A stretch of DNA of 64,000 nt from Cryptomeria japonica (Eukaryota; Streptophyta; Pinopsida; Cupressales; Cupressaceae), in NCBI RefSeq assembly GCF_030272615.1, contig NC_081409.1, positions 876,439,594-876,503,593 of the forward strand. The letters are read 5' to 3'. The stretch's first letter is position 1, and each line of letters opens with the position of its first letter. The notes below the pieces were generated by a model that was not told the DNA's origin, ran no database searches, and worked only from the letters and a program-made list of their open reading frames with translations. The position numbers were made by a program, and so were the translations under genes. Below are positions 21,226 to 33,001 of this stretch, one piece after another.

Positions 21226-21972
21226 ACTTCTAGCAAAGATAAAGGCAAAATCAGGTACAAACTTCAAAAAAGACAAAGTATGATTGGCACAAATATCAAG
21301 GTAAAAATCTTTGGCTGGCCCAAAAAAATCTAACGAATATCTAGAAATCCTTGCAAAAAACCCACAAAAAATATGTAGGTGAAATTTGATTTCGACCACA
21401 AAATTTGAGAATTTTTCACAGACCCTAGTCAGTAGAAGGAAAAACGTAAGTTGTTGGGAAAATCATGAAATAATCATAGAAAGTTGTGAAAAAATGTGAG
21501 CCATAGAGAAGAAATTCATCTTCAAAGAAGACGTGCAAACCACAAAATATCTGTCGCGGAATGAAGGAAATCAGAGAAGAAAAGATTGTGTGAGATCCGA
21601 TGCGAAATCGCAGAAAATTGCATCAACAAATCCCACAAAAACTTAGAAACACGAACCGAGGTCATAAAACCAAAGACAAAAGAGTTCGTGGATTAAAAAA
21701 AATCGCAGATGATCGGACAAGCAGACGGGAAGAAGGTTGATGCGCATAAAGAAGTCGCGAAAAATCGCGAAAGTTGCAGAGGAGAAAAAAAATGTGCCAT
21801 TATCTGCACCAAGTCGTGTGGGAGGTCGCGGTAGACACACATCCCACGAAAAATTCACAAACTGAAGCCAGGAACAATGACAAGAAAAAATCTAACCTCC
21901 AAAAATTTCTTTCAAAATTTGTGAAAATGTTTTGACGAATTTTTTATTCTAGCTCTGATACCATCAGTCTAC
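21226..21972 (-). other. Inverted copia leader ending exactly at a primer binding site
   Basis: Read on the minus strand this is TGGTATCAGAGC (21961-21972), then about 735 bp of T-rich leader resembling 12118-13000. It lies within copia 2 but in the opposite orientation. No LTR precedes the primer binding site; instead reverse-transcriptase sequence abuts it at 21973. Confidence 0.75.
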
Positions 21973-23036
21973 CAAAACCTCAGCACCTAAACAATAATGG
22001 AGAAGCCCCAAATCTGTCATATCAAAAGCCTTGCACAGGTCTTGTTTGATTTCTGCAATCAAATGTGTTGAACTGCTAGTAATGATCAAGTCATCAACAT
22101 ATAGACAACAAGAAAGAGAACATCATCACCAGAGTGTTTGATATACAGATTATTGTCAAAAGGGCTACACTGAAATCCATGAGCAACCAAGTACTGATCA
22201 AACTCGATGTACCACACTAGAGGAGCCCGTTTGAGTCCATAGAGTGCTTTCATGAGTCTACATACTTGATGTTTTGCAACTCATCATTAAGGAAGGCACT
22301 CTTAATATCCATTTGATGGACTTTCCATCCAAACTGAGCTGCAATAGCGAGAAGAAGACGAATGGTACTCATCTTGGTAGTAGGAGCAAAAGTCTCCTCA
22401 TAATCAATGCTCTCCCACTGTGTGAATCATTGAGCAACCAATCTAGCCTTGTAATTATCGAAGGTACCATCTGCATGATACTTGACCTTATACACCCATT
22501 TGCAGCTAATGGACTTCTTCCTTGGAGGAAGATCAAAGAGAACCCAGGTGTTGTTCTTCAAAAGGCTCTGGTATTTTGTATCCATTCCCTGTTCCCACTC
22601 TGGAATCCCTTTTACCTCTGTATATGTTTGAGGCTCATAAATACTATGAATGTTGGCCATGAGAGCAAAATTGACAGTAGACTGTTGTTTGCTCTTGTTT
22701 CTAGACAATCTACCCTCAATGAGCTCATCAGGACGAAGATCGTTGATGGTGTCTTAGCCCACCATTTAGGCCGGAGAGTAGAAGTGCCAACATCAGATGT
22801 AGGAGAAATAACTGGAACTAGGGGTGGAACAAGATCTAGAACAGGTGGAAGATTAGCATCATTCGGAGGAAATTCAAAATCTGCATCATCCCTCCCATTA
22901 GGTGAACCAAATGGAAGATAGACACCTAAATCAGAAGCCTTCAAAGGGTTGATCCTCATAATGCTGCTCAGGAAAGCTGAAATGGTCCTCGTTCTTCATC
23001 AAAGACAACATCTCGACTGAAGATAAGACGATCAGT
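21973..23036 (-). pseudogene. Inverted copia integrase-tail and reverse transcriptase segment
   Basis: Minus-strand reading starts in the integrase tail (FSRDVVFDEERG near 23010), passes the linker (LMANIHSIYEPQTYTE, NNTWVLFDLPP, KWVYKVKYHADGTFDNYKARLVAQ) and the palm motifs (FGWKVHQMDIKSAFLN, YVDD region near 22090), and stops at DMTDLGLLHYCLGAEV just before 21972. It overlaps the content of the plus-strand copy at 20995-21225, so copia 2 holds an inverted duplication there. Several stops and a frameshift near the YVDD motif are present. Confidence 0.8.
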
Positions 23037-23198
23037 TTTATTCGGAAGCTTGTTGAAGACGGCTCAGTTCAGTTGCAGTATGTTCCAACTGCGGATCAGA
23101 TTGTAGATATTCTCACCAAGTCTCTTATTAGCCCAAATAAGTTTACTAAATTTAGGGGGCAGCTTGGTGTTGTTGACAGATTGACCAGCAAGGGAGGG
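23037..23198 (+). pseudogene. Copia 2 RNase H C-terminal end and polypurine tract
   Basis: The frame reads FIRKLVEDGSVQLQYVPTADQ, then DILTKSL and GQLGVVDRLTSKGGY, the standard copia C-terminus, back on the plus strand. The last codon and the stop (TAT TAG) are formed by the first bases of the 3' LTR. The polypurine tract AAGGGAGGG is at 23190-23198. Confidence 0.85.
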
Positions 23199-23379
23199 TA
23201 TTAGAATCATATCTTATTTATTTATTTAATGGTCAAATATGTAACATAATGTACGTTATAGCTTGTTTCTATTTTACGACTGTTTCTTTTTAGAAACATC
23301 GTTTTTTGTAATTCTTTATAATCATCGTTTGATCATTTTGTAAATACAATCTATTTTTTACCAATTACTGAGTGTAATA
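23199..23379 (+). repeat. 3' LTR of copia 2
   Basis: It is 181 bp and nearly identical to 11937-12117. It starts TATTAG and ends GTAATA, followed by the ATAAT duplication. Confidence 0.9.
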
Positions 23380-23459
23380 ATAATTATATATAAGTTGTCA
23401 TTTAATTTACAATGCAAAGTATTTTTTAACAAGTTAACGTAATTATTTAATAAATTTTC

Positions 23460-24180
23460 TTTTTGCCTCCCCATTTGTCTGTGAAGAAAATTGTGAAACA
23501 TAGGGTAAGGGTTATCATTATCAATGAACTTATGCTCGAGATAAGGACATGACAGCTCTCCCTACATAAAATTGCATGTCCACAAGCAATTGTAAATGGG
23601 ACGCTCGAAAAAAAAAAATTTCCTTCCCATGTGGCATCCCATCCAACAAACCAAATATTCTTTTATGCTTCTATTTCTCAGTTTTCGACAATCTCTTTAG
23701 GAACTAAAATAGCAAATGAGTTCATTACCACCTTGTACTTGTCATCTTGTAGCTTGCCATTTAATATATCAATAGCAAATGTGTTCTTGACATATTCAAC
23801 TATTATAGAAACCTTCCATTTAGCAAATATATCAGTCATAGAACATAAGGCTTCCTAGATAGTGCATCACCCATCAGATTATTCTTTCCCTTAACATACC
23901 CAATGTCAAAGCCATAGGCTTGCAACATACCCATTTTTGTTGTCTATCATTCAAATTCTTTTGATTGAGGGAGAATTTCTAGTTATGATTTGTTTTCACC
24001 ACAAACTTCCCGCAAACCAAGTATTGCTTGAACTTGGCTAATGCATGCATGATAGCCAACATCTCCTTGTCATAAATAGATAAACTAGCACAAATTTCCT
24101 TAATTGTAAAATAAATACCTGATCCATGCATGATTGAAATGTGACAGGTGTATCAATCAACCTAAATGGCTTTTGCCTTT
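23460..24180 (-). pseudogene. Ty3/gypsy RNase H remnant
   Basis: Minus-strand translation gives IYDKEMLAIMHALAKFKQYLV, GKFVVKTNHN (TDHN in intact families), LNQKNLNDRQQKWV and a LGMLREKII-type connection-domain tail. This is the RNase H order of Ty3/gypsy elements, whose other domains are not visible. It has frameshifts and stops throughout. The short open frames here on the plus strand are shadows. Confidence 0.7.
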
Positions 24181-25083
24181 AATTAAAACTTAAACTATAA
24201 AATAAATGTATACCTCGTAAATATGCTAGAAAATATACTAAAGGATGTAGGATGGCACTAGTTAGAGAATATTCCAATTGACTCGAAGAGGTATGATACC
24301 TGCATAGAGATAGTCCAAACTATATAATGAGGTGGGGGCCAAATGACATTTGGGCCTTTTGGACTCAACTATGAGACTAGATTTAGACTAAGATGCACCA
24401 AATGAAAAAGCTTAGTAAAATCCTTCTAAAAAAGGCTTATAGATGCAGAGCTTTGATTATGTGTTGTGGCAAATGAACTTCACAGGAGCAAAAATCTTAT
24501 CTAGCACCAAAGAACTTTCTACAAGTAAGACAAGCAAGAAAGAATGCTATATGGTTGATGGCTTGATGCTAGTAGAATACAATACAATGCAAATGTACAT
24601 AGAGACCCTTGTATAAATAGGCAAGGGAGATGAGATGTGATCGTGATGATAAGTGTCGTGATCACATAACTTGAGACAAAAAGTAAATGTGCTAAGTAAA
24701 TTTAACTAAGCAGGTGTGCAAAGGACCCAAAAGGGAAACCAAATAGGCAATAGACCCATTCAGACTGGCTTTATAGTCTCATTTATTTATTTTTATAGAG
24801 ACATCTTTGAAGTACCATACCAATGTCCCAACAAAGTGCAATCTTCCACGTGCATAAATGTACTCATAACCCAGTCCTATTGTCTATTGATTCTAACCAC
24901 ATTGTGATGCTAACGTTAGATATATATTGAGTTTGAAAAAGCCACTTGTTTCATGGTAAGAAAATTGTAGTACTGTTTATGTTGATGCATGTTACTCAGA
25001 TGTCACCTTAAATTGACACATCTTTGAATTGCAGTTTCTCTAATGGAATTTTTTGATGACTTGATCTTTTTACTGTGGATCAG
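24181..25083. other. No gene seen; LTR-like repeat at 24470-24660
   Basis: 24480-24600 matches 9040-9165 in part. A TATA-like TATAAATA at about 24614 sits in the sequence CTTGTATAAATAGGCAAG. I found no coding potential apart from the exon starting at 25084. Confidence 0.4.
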
Positions 25084-25166
25084 CGGAAAAGTTGGAGCAA
25101 GCAGAGAGTCAACTTGCTCATTCACGTGTGGGTTCATTTCTTGTGCCCCCACAGCGCAAGAAAGAG
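25084..25166 (+). CDS. Exon of an unrecognised coiled-coil protein gene
   Basis: This 83 bp segment is bounded by an acceptor AG (25082-25083) and a donor GAG|GTAG. It reads (A)EKLEQAESQLAHSRVGSFLV then PPQRKKE: a heptad-like charged helix and a basic tail. It ends in phase 0. The exon at 27393-27470 starts in phase 0, so the two can be joined across a 2.2 kb AT-rich intron. Codon use and the absence of transposon motifs favour a host gene. I do not recognise the family, and other exons were not found. Confidence 0.5.
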
Positions 25167-27392
25167 GTAGTTCCATTATTATCTATATCATTATCAATAG
25201 TTGTGCACTCCATTTCCTTTTGGTATTCTGTTTTTTCATGTCTCTAGGTAGGAGTCTGTCCAAAAGAGCATAATTTTTCAAAGCTAGTGCAATACCTGTC
25301 AGTTGTCACTAATTGTGCACAGATTTCTGGAATTGACTGTGTAACATTTATTAGCATCAATGTTTCAGATGATATTTATGATACATCATCAGAATGATAT
25401 TATACTAGAGAAAAGAATGAAAAAAATAGTAGCAGACCCAAAGAATTGATGGATATAGGGAGTGGGGACAGAAGGACCAAGAAAGAGGGGTGAAAAATTA
25501 CCAATGAAAAAGACCCAAAAAGTTAAAAAATCAAAAGAAAAAAAAAAAGAGGCAAGAAAAAATTTACAAAGTGAAAATAAGGCCTGCCTAAGGTCAATTG
25601 ATAAAAAAAATTATGATTAAGGAAAGAAAGTGGATTTAGAAAGATGGGTTGAAAACCACATGAAAAGAAAAATTTGAAGTCAAATATTTAATAATACGAA
25701 ATTTATAATAAAAACGAAAGATATTAATACACAACAAGGACAATAATATGATAAGGGATATATAAAGTGATGAAAGGGGACAAATAAAATAAAATAGTAT
25801 ATATTAATTGAGATATATATTGTGATTAATGTATAGATCAATAGATAAAAATGAATAATAGAATATAGAATAAAAATGGAGATGAGAGTGAATAAAGCAT
25901 ATAACAATAGAAAAAAATGGGGTATATTAACTACTGAACCCCCTGTAGGGTGAGTGGGAGGCAAGATCTTCTCTTCAGCCGAACCATCCATTTGATTTCC
26001 CTCTCATCCATTTTCGGAGCTACCCAGAGCGAAGGCAGGAACCCATACAATTGGGCTCTGGTCGGAGATGCAAAAGAATATAGAATTAGTTTGGCGATGA
26101 TAGTATGTTCTAAAAAAATTAAAATGGTATTTAAGGTATCTCTATAGTGAATTAAAGTATATTGTATAAATTTAGGGATGATAGTGAATGGATCAAAAGA
26201 TACATATTCTAAAATATATAGATGATGAGATAAATTAAGAGATATATGCCCTAAAGATTTAGGGAAGATAGGGACCATAGGGTTTAGTTCAAATATATAG
26301 TATAGATTTAGATATGATAGAGAATAAATTAATGAATAAAACAAAATATGATACATGAAAGACAAAAATAATATAAAGACAGGCTGAATACCAAGAATAA
26401 GACAAATTCAAAGAAAAAATTATTAATAATAAAAACAATAGATAAAATGGATAACAATAAAAAAGGATAACACTTAGTAGAAAAATTAATGGAGAAATTA
26501 ACTAAAAAAGGGTCGATGAAGTAAAGGATTATAAGTGAATATAAATAAATTCTGTATAATGCTAAAATTTGCATGAAAGAGGAAACAAGAAAGACAAACA
26601 AATAAATATAAACAGAGGGACAAATGAGAGAGGGAGAATGCAAGAGGAAAGTTAGGAAAGGTGGGGAGCCCTATTTTTAAGGCCAAATAAGAAGGGTTGC
26701 CAAGTAGAACTCAAATGTCAACCACCATCCCGGTTGAGGTTGGAGGGATGATTGTTAATTTCAATGGCCTCTTTGAGATTCTTGTTTATTTATTTTTTAT
26801 ACTCTTATCATCACTATTATTCTATATTCTATCTTTCATTTTTCACTATTGATTTATACACTATTCATTATATATATCACTTCATATATTCCTTAGTTAT
26901 ATTATTTGTCCTTCTGCCTTATATTTTTAGTTTTTATTATATACAGGTACTGATTTTTTCATTCTTTTTTTAGCATAATCTCATCTTGATGATGGATCAT
27001 GAAACATGATCCAAAATGTTGATGCTAAAATGTTACATGGTCAAATCCAGAAATCTATGTACTTTGATATTATCAACTGTGGAAAATTCATGCTGTTGTT
27101 TTGAATCAAACTCTTGCCTATGTAATTGGTGCTTTGAAACAGGAATGATAACAATAAAAAAAATATTCTTTATTAATGTCTTCTTGCTGAAGATATAATT
27201 TCTCCATAATATTTAAGTCTTGATATGAAGTTACAAATATCTTTTAGTAATCTTTTGTATTCTCTTTAGTTTTGTGGCCTGCTGTCCATCCTATGCTTTG
27301 TATTTCTTCTATATTCATAAATGTTATTCCTGAGTATGTTTTCTTTACTCTGATTCTAAGCATGTGCAGAATGTTTGAATATTTATGTATAG
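25167..27392 (+). other. Probable intron; AT-rich, no gene seen
   Basis: It lies between two phase-compatible exons. It contains long A-rich stretches (25400-25700, 26300-26650). Short hydrophobic open frames here come from T-rich sequence. No transposon ends were identified. Confidence 0.4.
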
Positions 27393-27470
27393 GAGGAATC
27401 ACAACTTGCAAAGATTACACGAGACAGCTCAAAGATTACCGTTGAGCAGGTGCATGGCCTGATGTCACAG
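27393..27470 (+). CDS. Second exon of the unrecognised coiled-coil protein gene
   Basis: This is 78 bp in phase 0 at both ends, acceptor TATAG|GAG and donor CAG|GTAGG. It reads EESQLAKITRDSSKITVEQV then HGLMSQ. With the previous exon it would give a helical, charged segment. The acceptor could also be 3 bp downstream, removing one Glu. Function unknown. Confidence 0.5.
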
Positions 27471-29280
27471 GTAGGATGTTTGCTCTGAAACTTATTCCAT
27501 GTTGCTGCACTACGATAGTATACAACTAGGGATCAATTTACATCATCAGCTGATTCTCAAAGGGACTTATATATTGTTGTATTCACTGTCAAACCAGGTT
27601 ATCAAGGACACCTTGTTTAATTCAGTTCACCAGTCTGCAAGGAATGGATTGGTTTCTACCGAGGCATCAGGCCCTGAGCCCATGATTGAAACCTGATGCA
27701 TGAGCAAAATGACCTATGTATTGCATCATGTTACGTGATAATTGATATCTCTTCTTGGCCACAAGTTGACCGGCCAGTTTTGCTTTACCATGGCTCTCCT
27801 GTGCCAAATATTTGAATTTGATCTATTGTACAGCAGGAGAGTGGTAAAGTATCGGCAGCATAGTGGCATCTGGGATATCGTAGGCAGAATAAGCTATCCA
27901 GATAAATATAGTTAGAAATTAGATCAAATTGATTTAGATGCCTACTTAGTTGATATGATTGTACTTCAGTAGCCTTGCAGCTTTGATCCTACCATTTAAC
28001 TAACTTGATTTGAAACTAGCATGTTTGCAAAAAAGGTTGGCAAATTTCTGTTTATTATCAATATCAAATAGGATGAAGGTCTATATATTTTTGGTAGACG
28101 TGCTAGTTTTGGAGCATATATCTGTATTATCTTGGTGCTATATTGCAATCCTAGCTGGGTAACGCCAAAGCAAATATGCACGTGTATTTTGAAGTTGATA
28201 ACAATGTTCTTTCTAAATGGATATTATGAATAACAGGAGACACACAATTGCCTTGGTAGATGTGAAACTGTAGATTATTTAAATATATTCTTAGTAGAAA
28301 GGGGACTTTTGCTGCAGTTATATATTGATATTTTTAACTATTTTTGTTAGATAATTTACCAACTGGGACTCCATTAGATAAGCTTTGAGCCCAGTTTACG
28401 GATTATGAGGAAGAGAATAGTCTGTAGATATGTTACCTTTTTTATGACTGTACATAAAGACTTGAACTGTATTTTTATGTTAGGAGGCATAACTCAATTG
28501 GCAGCGAGGGATGGAGTTCAATGGTGAGAGTGTGGTAACAAAACTATTAAAGAACAAAATTAATAAAATAAAATAATTTAATGTAAATAATTCTTAAATA
28601 GTTCTAAAGTAGAATAAAGTAATGCTAAATAACTTTTGAGTAAATAAAAATAAAGTAAAACCAGCATAGGTACAATTTTCTAAGCATTATTTATAAAAGC
28701 AATTATATAAATGAGAGTATCTTCAAAGCAAATTAAATAAATATAATAATTCTTTAATAGATAGGTGCCTTAAAGATTGATATTTTGTGGCTATTTAAGA
28801 TATTTATGCTATTTAAATTGCTTTTGTAGATGTGTTACCTAGTTAAATTTAATGTGATTGTGAGGAATTTGTATTCAACTGTAAGTCATGGTCCTTTGTT
28901 CGAGTATAAAAAATGTGTTTTGAAGCATATAGTTCTGCATCAGTAGGTGCAAATTTGACCCAAAACTAAAAGGATTGTTTCACTAGCTAGACTGTGATGT
29001 GCTAAATCTTAATCCATTGTCATGTTGTACCTAAAAATTATAAAATTTCCAGTTAACTACATGTTCTGCTGATTTCTATAATTGTAAATCAGAGCAGTTA
29101 GTTTGTAGAATATCTGGTTAGTTCTCTAAATCATGTGCTACTAGCGAAGGTTTTCTGTGAAGGAATCATTTTATTTTTATTCCTTTACACCGTATAGCAT
29201 ATTCTTCGTAAAATGCTTATCAACACCTCGAGATCCAATGGAAATTGGGAAAAAGGGAAAATTCAAAGCCAAGAAAATGT
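27471..29280. other. No gene or element recognised
   Basis: AT-rich sequence, possibly intron of the gene on the plus strand. No long open frame and no terminal repeats. Confidence 0.4.
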
Positions 29281-29284
29281 TGTG

Positions 29285-29577
29285 TGCATGTACATTACAT
29301 CTAAACTAAACTTCACGGTTATCGTCACGTTATTACAGAATGTATCTAATACAAGATAATTTAATGAGAAATTAAGAGGATATTCTATTGAAAAATAGAA
29401 TTGTCATAACATCTACGCTAAATTTAACGGTTATCATCACATAGGTAATATTGACGTAACAACTAAACTAAACTTAACAGTTATCATCACATTGGTATTA
29501 CTGAACATATCTAACACAATAATTTAATGAGGAATTAAGAGAAGATATTCCATTGAAAAATGGGATTGTCCTCAAGC
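29285..29577 (+). repeat. Diverged direct repeat, two ~105 bp units
   Basis: A unit from CTAAACTAAACTTCACGGTTATC through ATTCTATTGAAAAATAG (about 29300-29400) recurs at about 29460-29572, with a third partial copy of the CTAAATTTAACGGTTATC part at about 29413-29440. Confidence 0.6.
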
Positions 29578-30394
29578 TTGAGTGTATTATAATAACCCTT
29601 ACTTTAGGGTTTGAAAACTAAATGGACAGTTTGGACAAAAACATAAGATAACCCTTAAGAGCATTGTAATAGATGAGCTTTATAAGTTTTTACTTGTATA
29701 ATTTAGACTTGAGTTGATGAAGAGCATTGTAATAGATGAACATTACGCATGGGTTGATGAAGATGCAATAAATGTCAAGTGGGTCATTCTTTCTCATAAG
29801 AGTTAGGTTCTTGTAAATCATAACTTGCAAGATATGGGTCCAAAGGTGTAATGAGTGTTAACTGAACCGTGTTCATTCTTGTAAGAGTTGGGCTCTTGTA
29901 AAACATTTCTTATAAAATATGGATTGATGGAAATTTTGTACCAAAATCATAGATGAATTACAATAATTAATCAAATAATTTGATATAAAACATCACCTAA
30001 AAATATTCTATTATAAGTCTCGAACCTTCTTGTATCTAGCATGATGAGGTTTTAGGTCAGAATCAAGAAATAAAAACTCAATTATGATTTTGATCCCAGC
30101 ATCCTTTAACACAACTCATCCCCATCACATGTAGAACAAAAATCTAGATTTTGATCCCATTTACAGCATTTTATCTGTTAATTTTGTGAGCTACGATTGC
30201 ATTTTCAACGGTTAGAATATTTTACATGGAACTCCTAATTTAAATTTTTAAATCTAGCTTTTTATTCAATTTATAGCATGTCCTCTTTCACCACTTATTT
30301 ATAGCTTTTTATTCAATTTTTGGCAATTTCGATGGCATGGACTAGAATTGCGAAGTGGACTCCACTTAAACATACCACTCGAGTTTCAAGTTAA

Positions 30395-30715
30395 ACATTA
30401 GAGTTGAGTGGGATGTCTAATGCACATTAAAAACTTTCATACATAAAAAACGAAAGAGAAACTTTAGAGATTGCATATCGACCGTCTAATTATCATCATT
30501 CTTTTGGCTGAAGTTGGTAATGCATGTCGACTGTCTAATTCTCATCATTTTTTAAAGCGCTTACCATTAGCGTAGCTTTAAAGGATGTTTAGTGCGCATT
30601 GAAGTTTAAAGTCTATCATACGTTAAAGATGAAACAGGAACTTTAGCAAGCGTCTAAAGTCGTTAATGCAGTTTAAATGTCTACTTATCTTCATTATTTA
30701 AAGTGCTTACCATTA
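30395..30715 (+). repeat. Diverged direct repeat of about 190 bp
   Basis: GGATGTCTAATGCACATT ... CATACATAAAAAACGAAAGAG recurs as GGATGTTTAGTGCGCATT ... CATACGTTAAAGATGAAACAG, and AAAGCGCTTACCATTAG recurs as AAAGTGCTTACCATTAG. Nothing else was seen between 29580 and 31770. Confidence 0.55.
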
Positions 30716-31770
30716 GTTTTTAAATAAAACAAAATTAAATAAAATTACACAACACATGAAAAATAATATAGTTTAAGAAAACTAACATGCAGAACATGCT
30801 TTTTAGTATTACCCCGTTGCCTAGGCTAAGAACACACTGAATATCTAGTTGATATGCGAAGTATGATGCAATTTTAAAAACTTAAAATTCTTTACAAAAG
30901 AAATGATAAAAAAATTAGTACCTAATGCAATCGTTAGTAAGGAAATTAAAAAGCTTTCTTGTGTTCAATAAACACAACCGGACCAATGTTGGCAACAAAA
31001 GTAGTTCAATAACATGACTAAACTGTTGCATGGTAAACCTTTATTGTGAGTCCTGTCAAATGCAAAGCTGCTGTTCATAATCATTTGCTTTCTTGAGTTT
31101 AATCTTGTGGGCGAGCTTGGCAAAAAGTAGTTCAACATGACTAACATACATTGGCAACAAAATTAGCTTACCATACACAACCAGACAAGCACTGACAACA
31201 TAAACATATAAAAAAGCCTGACCAGATTAACATTGACAACAAAATCAGTCTAAAAAACATGATCAGATTAACATTGATAATTAAAACTGTAACCAATGCA
31301 ACTGAACCAACATTTCCAAACGGAAGCATCAACTTTCCAGTGGCATTTGAAAAAGATGGACAAATCATGTTCTAGATGCAGTCACTTGACAAACATTAGG
31401 AAGTATACTCAAACTACAGATTATAATACAAATATGAATTGCACTTCCATCCAACCATGTATTTTGCGTGTCATCTGTAGATTACACTACACACGAACAT
31501 TAATGGGTCCTGTCAAAAGATACACTGTAATCCAGAATTGCACAATATGTATACAATTCAGCTAGACTCTTGAGATCTACCTGAAAAAAAATAATTAGAA
31601 CAATCAATCAGGATGTTTGGTGTTCCAAATTCTTGAAGCTCAGCATATGTAAATTGTAGGTGTGCTATCCCCAGCTACTAAAAAAGACAGTACTGCAGTA
31701 GCACTTAACATTGCCTGAAGACGTTTTATTTGTTTTTGTGCCAGTTAGTCTGTCTAGAAATTGATGCACC

Positions 31771-33001
31771 TTACTTCTTCCGAGCTCTGTCCCGCTTGAC
31801 CCTTACAATTCTCCGACTACGTTTATCAGCTCCATTATCTGCAACTTCTTTATGACCCTCTGAAGTATGAGTGTCAAATATGGAAAGTTTCTGCGATGGA
31901 ATGCCTGCCTTGGCTTCACTTGATTCTGCATTTGATTGGGAATCAATTGCTAGAGCTGCTGAACTTCGTGAAACAGTTGATGAAGTCTGTTCAGCAGAGC
32001 CTGCAAGAGGGGTACCTGATATTTTTGAAAGCTCTTTTAAATCATTTCCCTTAATCTGCCCAACTTTTTGGCCATCCACCAACGTAGTTTCTAAAAGAGT
32101 TGTCTGTTCAACAGAGCCTGAGAGAGGGGTAGCTGTTAATTTTGAAGGCTCTTTCAAATCGTTTCCATTCATCTGCCCACTTTGTTGGCCATCCACCACT
32201 GTAGTTCCTATTGCTGTCTCCACAGCAGAAGTTGAGCTTGTCAATTCAATTATTTGTGTTGGTAGCCCTGATGAACTAGGCAACCCAGTTGAAGTCAAAG
32301 ACCTACCATCCAAACCACATTCAATTGAAGACTTTGTCTCAGAAGTTGTTTTGTCAGTTGCAGCTTCTACAGTCTCTACCAAACTAGATGCTTGTTTGTT
32401 TTCACCATTTTCTGAACCTCCAGAACCAAATTGAGAACTTGTTCCAAAACTAAATGAAGATGTACTGCTAGTTTTGAGCACAGATGGAAACAAAGGTGGA
32501 ACAGAATTGTCTAGAGAGGAAGAACTGCTGCCAAAGGCCAAAGTAAAATTGCTATGTACACCAGATGAGGAAGAAGCTGTTGCAGCTGACACAGGAGTAA
32601 TGCTAACTCCAGGCTGAGCAATCCCTGAGTTAAATCGAGTTGTTGGGATTACACCAAATGAAGTGCTGCTGCTGGATCCAAATATTGAAATATTTCCAGT
32701 ACCTGTTTGAGAGCTATTTTTGGTGAAACTGGTAAATGATGCAGGAACTGAAGCAACAGAAGTGCTGAACAATGGAGAGCCTGTACTCTGAAATAACGTA
32801 GAGGAACTATTGCTAAATAATGTGTTTGAAAATGGCGAGCTTGACATAGTCTTGAATGAAGCCGAAGTCCATGATGGAAAAGCTGGTTTAGAATTTGAGC
32901 CAGCTCCAAGATTGGATGCTGACTGGGAGGTTGATATTGGATTGCTGCTTAAAGCAGACTGTGAGCTTGATTCAGATGCTACAGCTGCCTCCACAGCAGC
33001 A
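31771..33001 (-). CDS. NUP136: Last exon of the NUP136-like gene
   Basis: This 1231 bp exon follows an acceptor CCAG|T (AG at 33002-33003) and completes the Ser codon begun in the previous exon (TTCAG|GTTAGC donor at 33111). The FG region covers roughly the first 200 codons. A low-complexity acidic/Ser-Thr middle contains an internal duplication (TTVVDGQQSGQMNGNDLKEP and TTLVDGQKVGQIKGNDLKEL, about 45 residues apart), and a basic tail precedes the stop at 31771. Confidence 0.78.

Larger units (their letters stand above)
11937..23379 (+). mobile_element. Copia 2: complete, nested and rearranged Ty1/copia element
   Basis: Two 181 bp LTRs (11937-12117 and 23199-23379) are flanked by the 5 bp duplication ATAAT (11932-11936 and 23380-23384). 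The LTRs begin TATTA and end TAATA rather than TG...CA. A primer binding site (12118-12129) and a purine tract (AAGGGAGGG, 23190-23198) abut them. The interior reads leader, gag, protease, GAG-pre-integrase, integrase (split by insertion B), then an inverted chimeric segment (21226-23036), then the C-terminal end of RNase H. Most of reverse transcriptase and RNase H in the correct orientation is missing. Stops in gag and pol make every gene a pseudogene. Confidence 0.88.

Noticed and set aside
22274-22921. 215-codon plus-strand open frame
   Set aside because: Antisense of the inverted copia reverse transcriptase and linker; the minus strand has the motifs.
25680-26365. Hydrophobic minus-strand frames suggesting membrane proteins
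   Set aside because: AT-rich sequence reads as Ile/Phe/Tyr runs in any frame; no start context, splice sites or homology seen.
31871-32434. 187-codon plus-strand open frame opposite the nucleoporin exon
   Set aside because: Antisense shadow of a low-complexity coding exon; no motif.
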